Positions 62,726 to 64,000 of a DNA stretch of 64,000 nucleotides are shown one piece after another. Within the stretch, counting starts at the first letter, position 1. Each line of letters starts with the position of its first letter. The notes beneath the pieces were generated by a model that was not told where the DNA came from, ran no database searches, and saw only the letters and a program-made list of their open reading frames with translations. The stretch lies in the NCBI RefSeq assembly GCF_015277815.1, contig NZ_CP063813.1:992001-1056000 (forward strand), given 5' to 3'. Both the position numbers and the translations under genes were made by a program. The DNA is from Microbacterium atlanticum (GTDB lineage: Bacteria; Actinomycetota; Actinomycetes; Actinomycetales; Microbacteriaceae).

Positions 62726-64000
62726 GCGTCCGGCCCTGCGGCCCCGCCAGGGCGGACGGGCTCCTCGGCGGGCACCGCCTCCCCGCGCTCGATCGCGGCG
62801 GACTGCTCCGCCGGGCCCACCCCCACGTGCGGAGACTGCTTGATCTTGCCGCCGAGCATGACCAGGAAGAGCCACCCCCACAGCAGCAGCGGACTGGACT
62901 CGGCCAGTCCCTGCACGAGCAGGATCGCGCCCACCAGGGTGGGCAGCAGCGTCAGCGGCGAGTAGGGCCGGTCGGCGCGCAGATCCCAGCGCGGCCGGTC
63001 GACCGCGAAGAACCACGAGCGCCAGATGAACGCGAAGAACAGCAGCGCGAGCAGCACCACGCCGACGATGCCCAGCTGCATCGACACGTCGATCCACATG
63101 CTGTGCGCCTGCATCACGGTCTGGCCGTGGTCGACGATCCAGCCGTCGAAGGCGGGATCCGACGGGATCCACGGCGTCGCGAAGCCCCAGCCGACCCACG
63201 GCCTCTCCGCGGCGCGAGCCAAGACGGCCTCCCAGATGCGCTCACGACCGGTGAGGTCCGAGCTGCGCCCGAGCGCGGTGAACAGGCTGTCCCGCAGCAG
63301 CCAGAGGGTCACCAGCCCGCCCGCCCCCACCACGACGTAGCCGACGTAGAACTTCGTCCGCTCGCCGGGTCTGGTCGCGCGGCGCATGAGCAGGACCGTG
63401 ACGAGCACCACCGCGACGGCGGCAGCCGCCAGATACGCCGTCGCCGAGGAGGCCCGGACGAAGAGGAAGGCGGCCAGCGCGATCCAGATCCACAGGGCGA
63501 CGCGGCGCGGCGCTCCCGAGGCCAGGCGGATGGCGAAGACGACGATCGCGAGCAGTGCCACCGGGCCGAGCAGATTCGCGCTGCCCATGATGCCCTGGAG
63601 GCGCTCGGGGAAGTCGAAGAGGTTGTCGCGCGACCAGTACTCGATCGGATCGTCGGCCTTCTCGACCACCCAGCCGGGAAGGATCGGCTTGCCGATGACC
63701 ACCGACACCCACAGCTCGAACAGGATCGACAGCGCGACGACCCACTTCAGTGCGGACGCGATCGCGCGCACGAGTTCCCGCCAGGTGAGCACGCTGCCGA
63801 TGAACAGCGCCTGCAGGGTGGTGATGTACAGCAGCAGGAGGGTGATCGCCGTGGTCTGCGGCCACGCCGACCAGGTGAGCGACAGGGTCGCCCACAGCAC
63901 GTACGACACGACGAACCAGGGCAGACGCCGCCACTGCACCGGCGGTCGCACCACCGCCCACAGCAGCGCCGACAGCACGCCTCCCGCGATGGTCACGACG
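62722..64000 (-). CDS. O-antigen ligase (WaaL)-like membrane protein 2 (partial at window edge)
   Basis: At least 424 residues. Reading continues to the right edge, where a GTG at 63996 may be the true start, but relatives usually have extra N-terminal helices, so I treat it as partial. Family signs: QGIMGSANLLGPVALLAIVVFAIRLASG, the outer loop GRERIWEAVLARAAERPWVGWGFATPWIPSDPAFDGWIVDHGQTVMQAHSMWIDVSMQLGIVG, and a cluster of C-terminal helices. The GRERIWEA / QAHSMWIDV pair matches the R...H layout of Wzy_C ligases. Tandem with a second ligase-like gene, so the two were probably duplicated. Confidence 0.82.
   Translation of the reverse strand, partial: VVTIAGGVLSALLWAVVRPPVQWRRLPWFVVSYVLWATLSLTWSAWPQTTAITLLLLYITTLQALFIGSVLTWRELVRAIASALKWVVALSILFELWVSVVIGKPILPGWVVEKADDPIEYWSRDNLFDFPERLQGIMGSANLLGPVALLAIVVFAIRLASGAPRRVALWIWIALAAFLFVRASSATAYLAAAAVAVVLVTVLLMRRATRPGERTKFYVGYVVVGAGGLVTLWLLRDSLFTALGRSSDLTGRERIWEAVLARAAERPWVGWGFATPWIPSDPAFDGWIVDHGQTVMQAHSMWIDVSMQLGIVGVVLLALLFFAFIWRSWFFAVDRPRWDLRADRPYSPLTLLPTLVGAILLVQGLAESSPLLLWGWLFLVMLGGKIKQSPHVGVGPAEQSAAIERGEAVPAEEPVRPGGAAGPDA

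Noticed and set aside
61370..63199. 609-residue version of the O-antigen ligase-like protein
   Set aside because: The N-terminal 158 residues are a GC shadow of the upstream ligase-like gene; the true start is GTG 62725.

Overview
This window comes from a high-GC (about 70% by eye) Gram-positive actinobacterium. A member of the Microbacteriaceae, close to Microbacterium, fits best. The reasons are the biotin-dependent acyl-CoA carboxylase with a tiny epsilon subunit, LytR-CpsA-Psr and cell-wall-binding-repeat (CWB2) envelope proteins, frequent GTG starts, and many start codons lying 6-7 nt after a TANNNT -10 box (leaderless transcription). The left third keeps the same gene set as the Mycobacterium tuberculosis Rv3264c-Rv3308 neighbourhood (phosphomannomutase, purine nucleoside phosphorylase, lpdA, accA3, maf, accE/accD, birA, a PH-domain protein, purK, purE, LCP). 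That comparison is from memory.

Layout. 1-6.7 kb: partial phosphohexomutase, punA, lpdA, accA3, maf. 6.8-11.2 kb: an RNA methyltransferase and a response regulator / sensor kinase / kinase-like membrane protein operon. 11.2-11.5 kb: a non-coding stretch packed with inverted repeats. 11.5-13.3 kb: accE-accD. 13.5-23.8 kb: two secreted CWB2 proteins flanking birA, a PH-domain protein, purK, purE, an LCP ligase and a glycosyltransferase. 23.9-64 kb: a large surface-glycan locus.

The glycan locus makes dTDP-L-rhamnose (rfbA, rfbB, fused rmlCD) and UDP-galactofuranose (glf). It probably also makes an acetamido sugar, through an acetyltransferase / aminotransferase / dehydrogenase triad and a 2-epimerase. 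It carries about a dozen glycosyltransferases, including an RgpF-family protein. There are two separate ABC polysaccharide exporters, one with a carbohydrate-binding Wzt tail and one short form. It also has a Wzx-like flippase, two O-antigen-ligase-like proteins, a GtrA/GtrB-type pair, three DUF2142 GT-C-like paralogues and an unusual GT-C/GT2 fusion. The likely products are a rhamnose-rich wall polysaccharide, a galactofuranose-containing polymer, and lipid-linked sugars added outside the membrane. The LCP protein (19.1-20.6 kb) is a candidate for attaching finished polymer to peptidoglycan.

Genes are packed tightly. Many neighbours on one strand overlap by 1 or 4 bases, and four convergent pairs overlap in their coding 3' ends. 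I saw no tRNA, rRNA, insertion sequence, prophage or CRISPR array.
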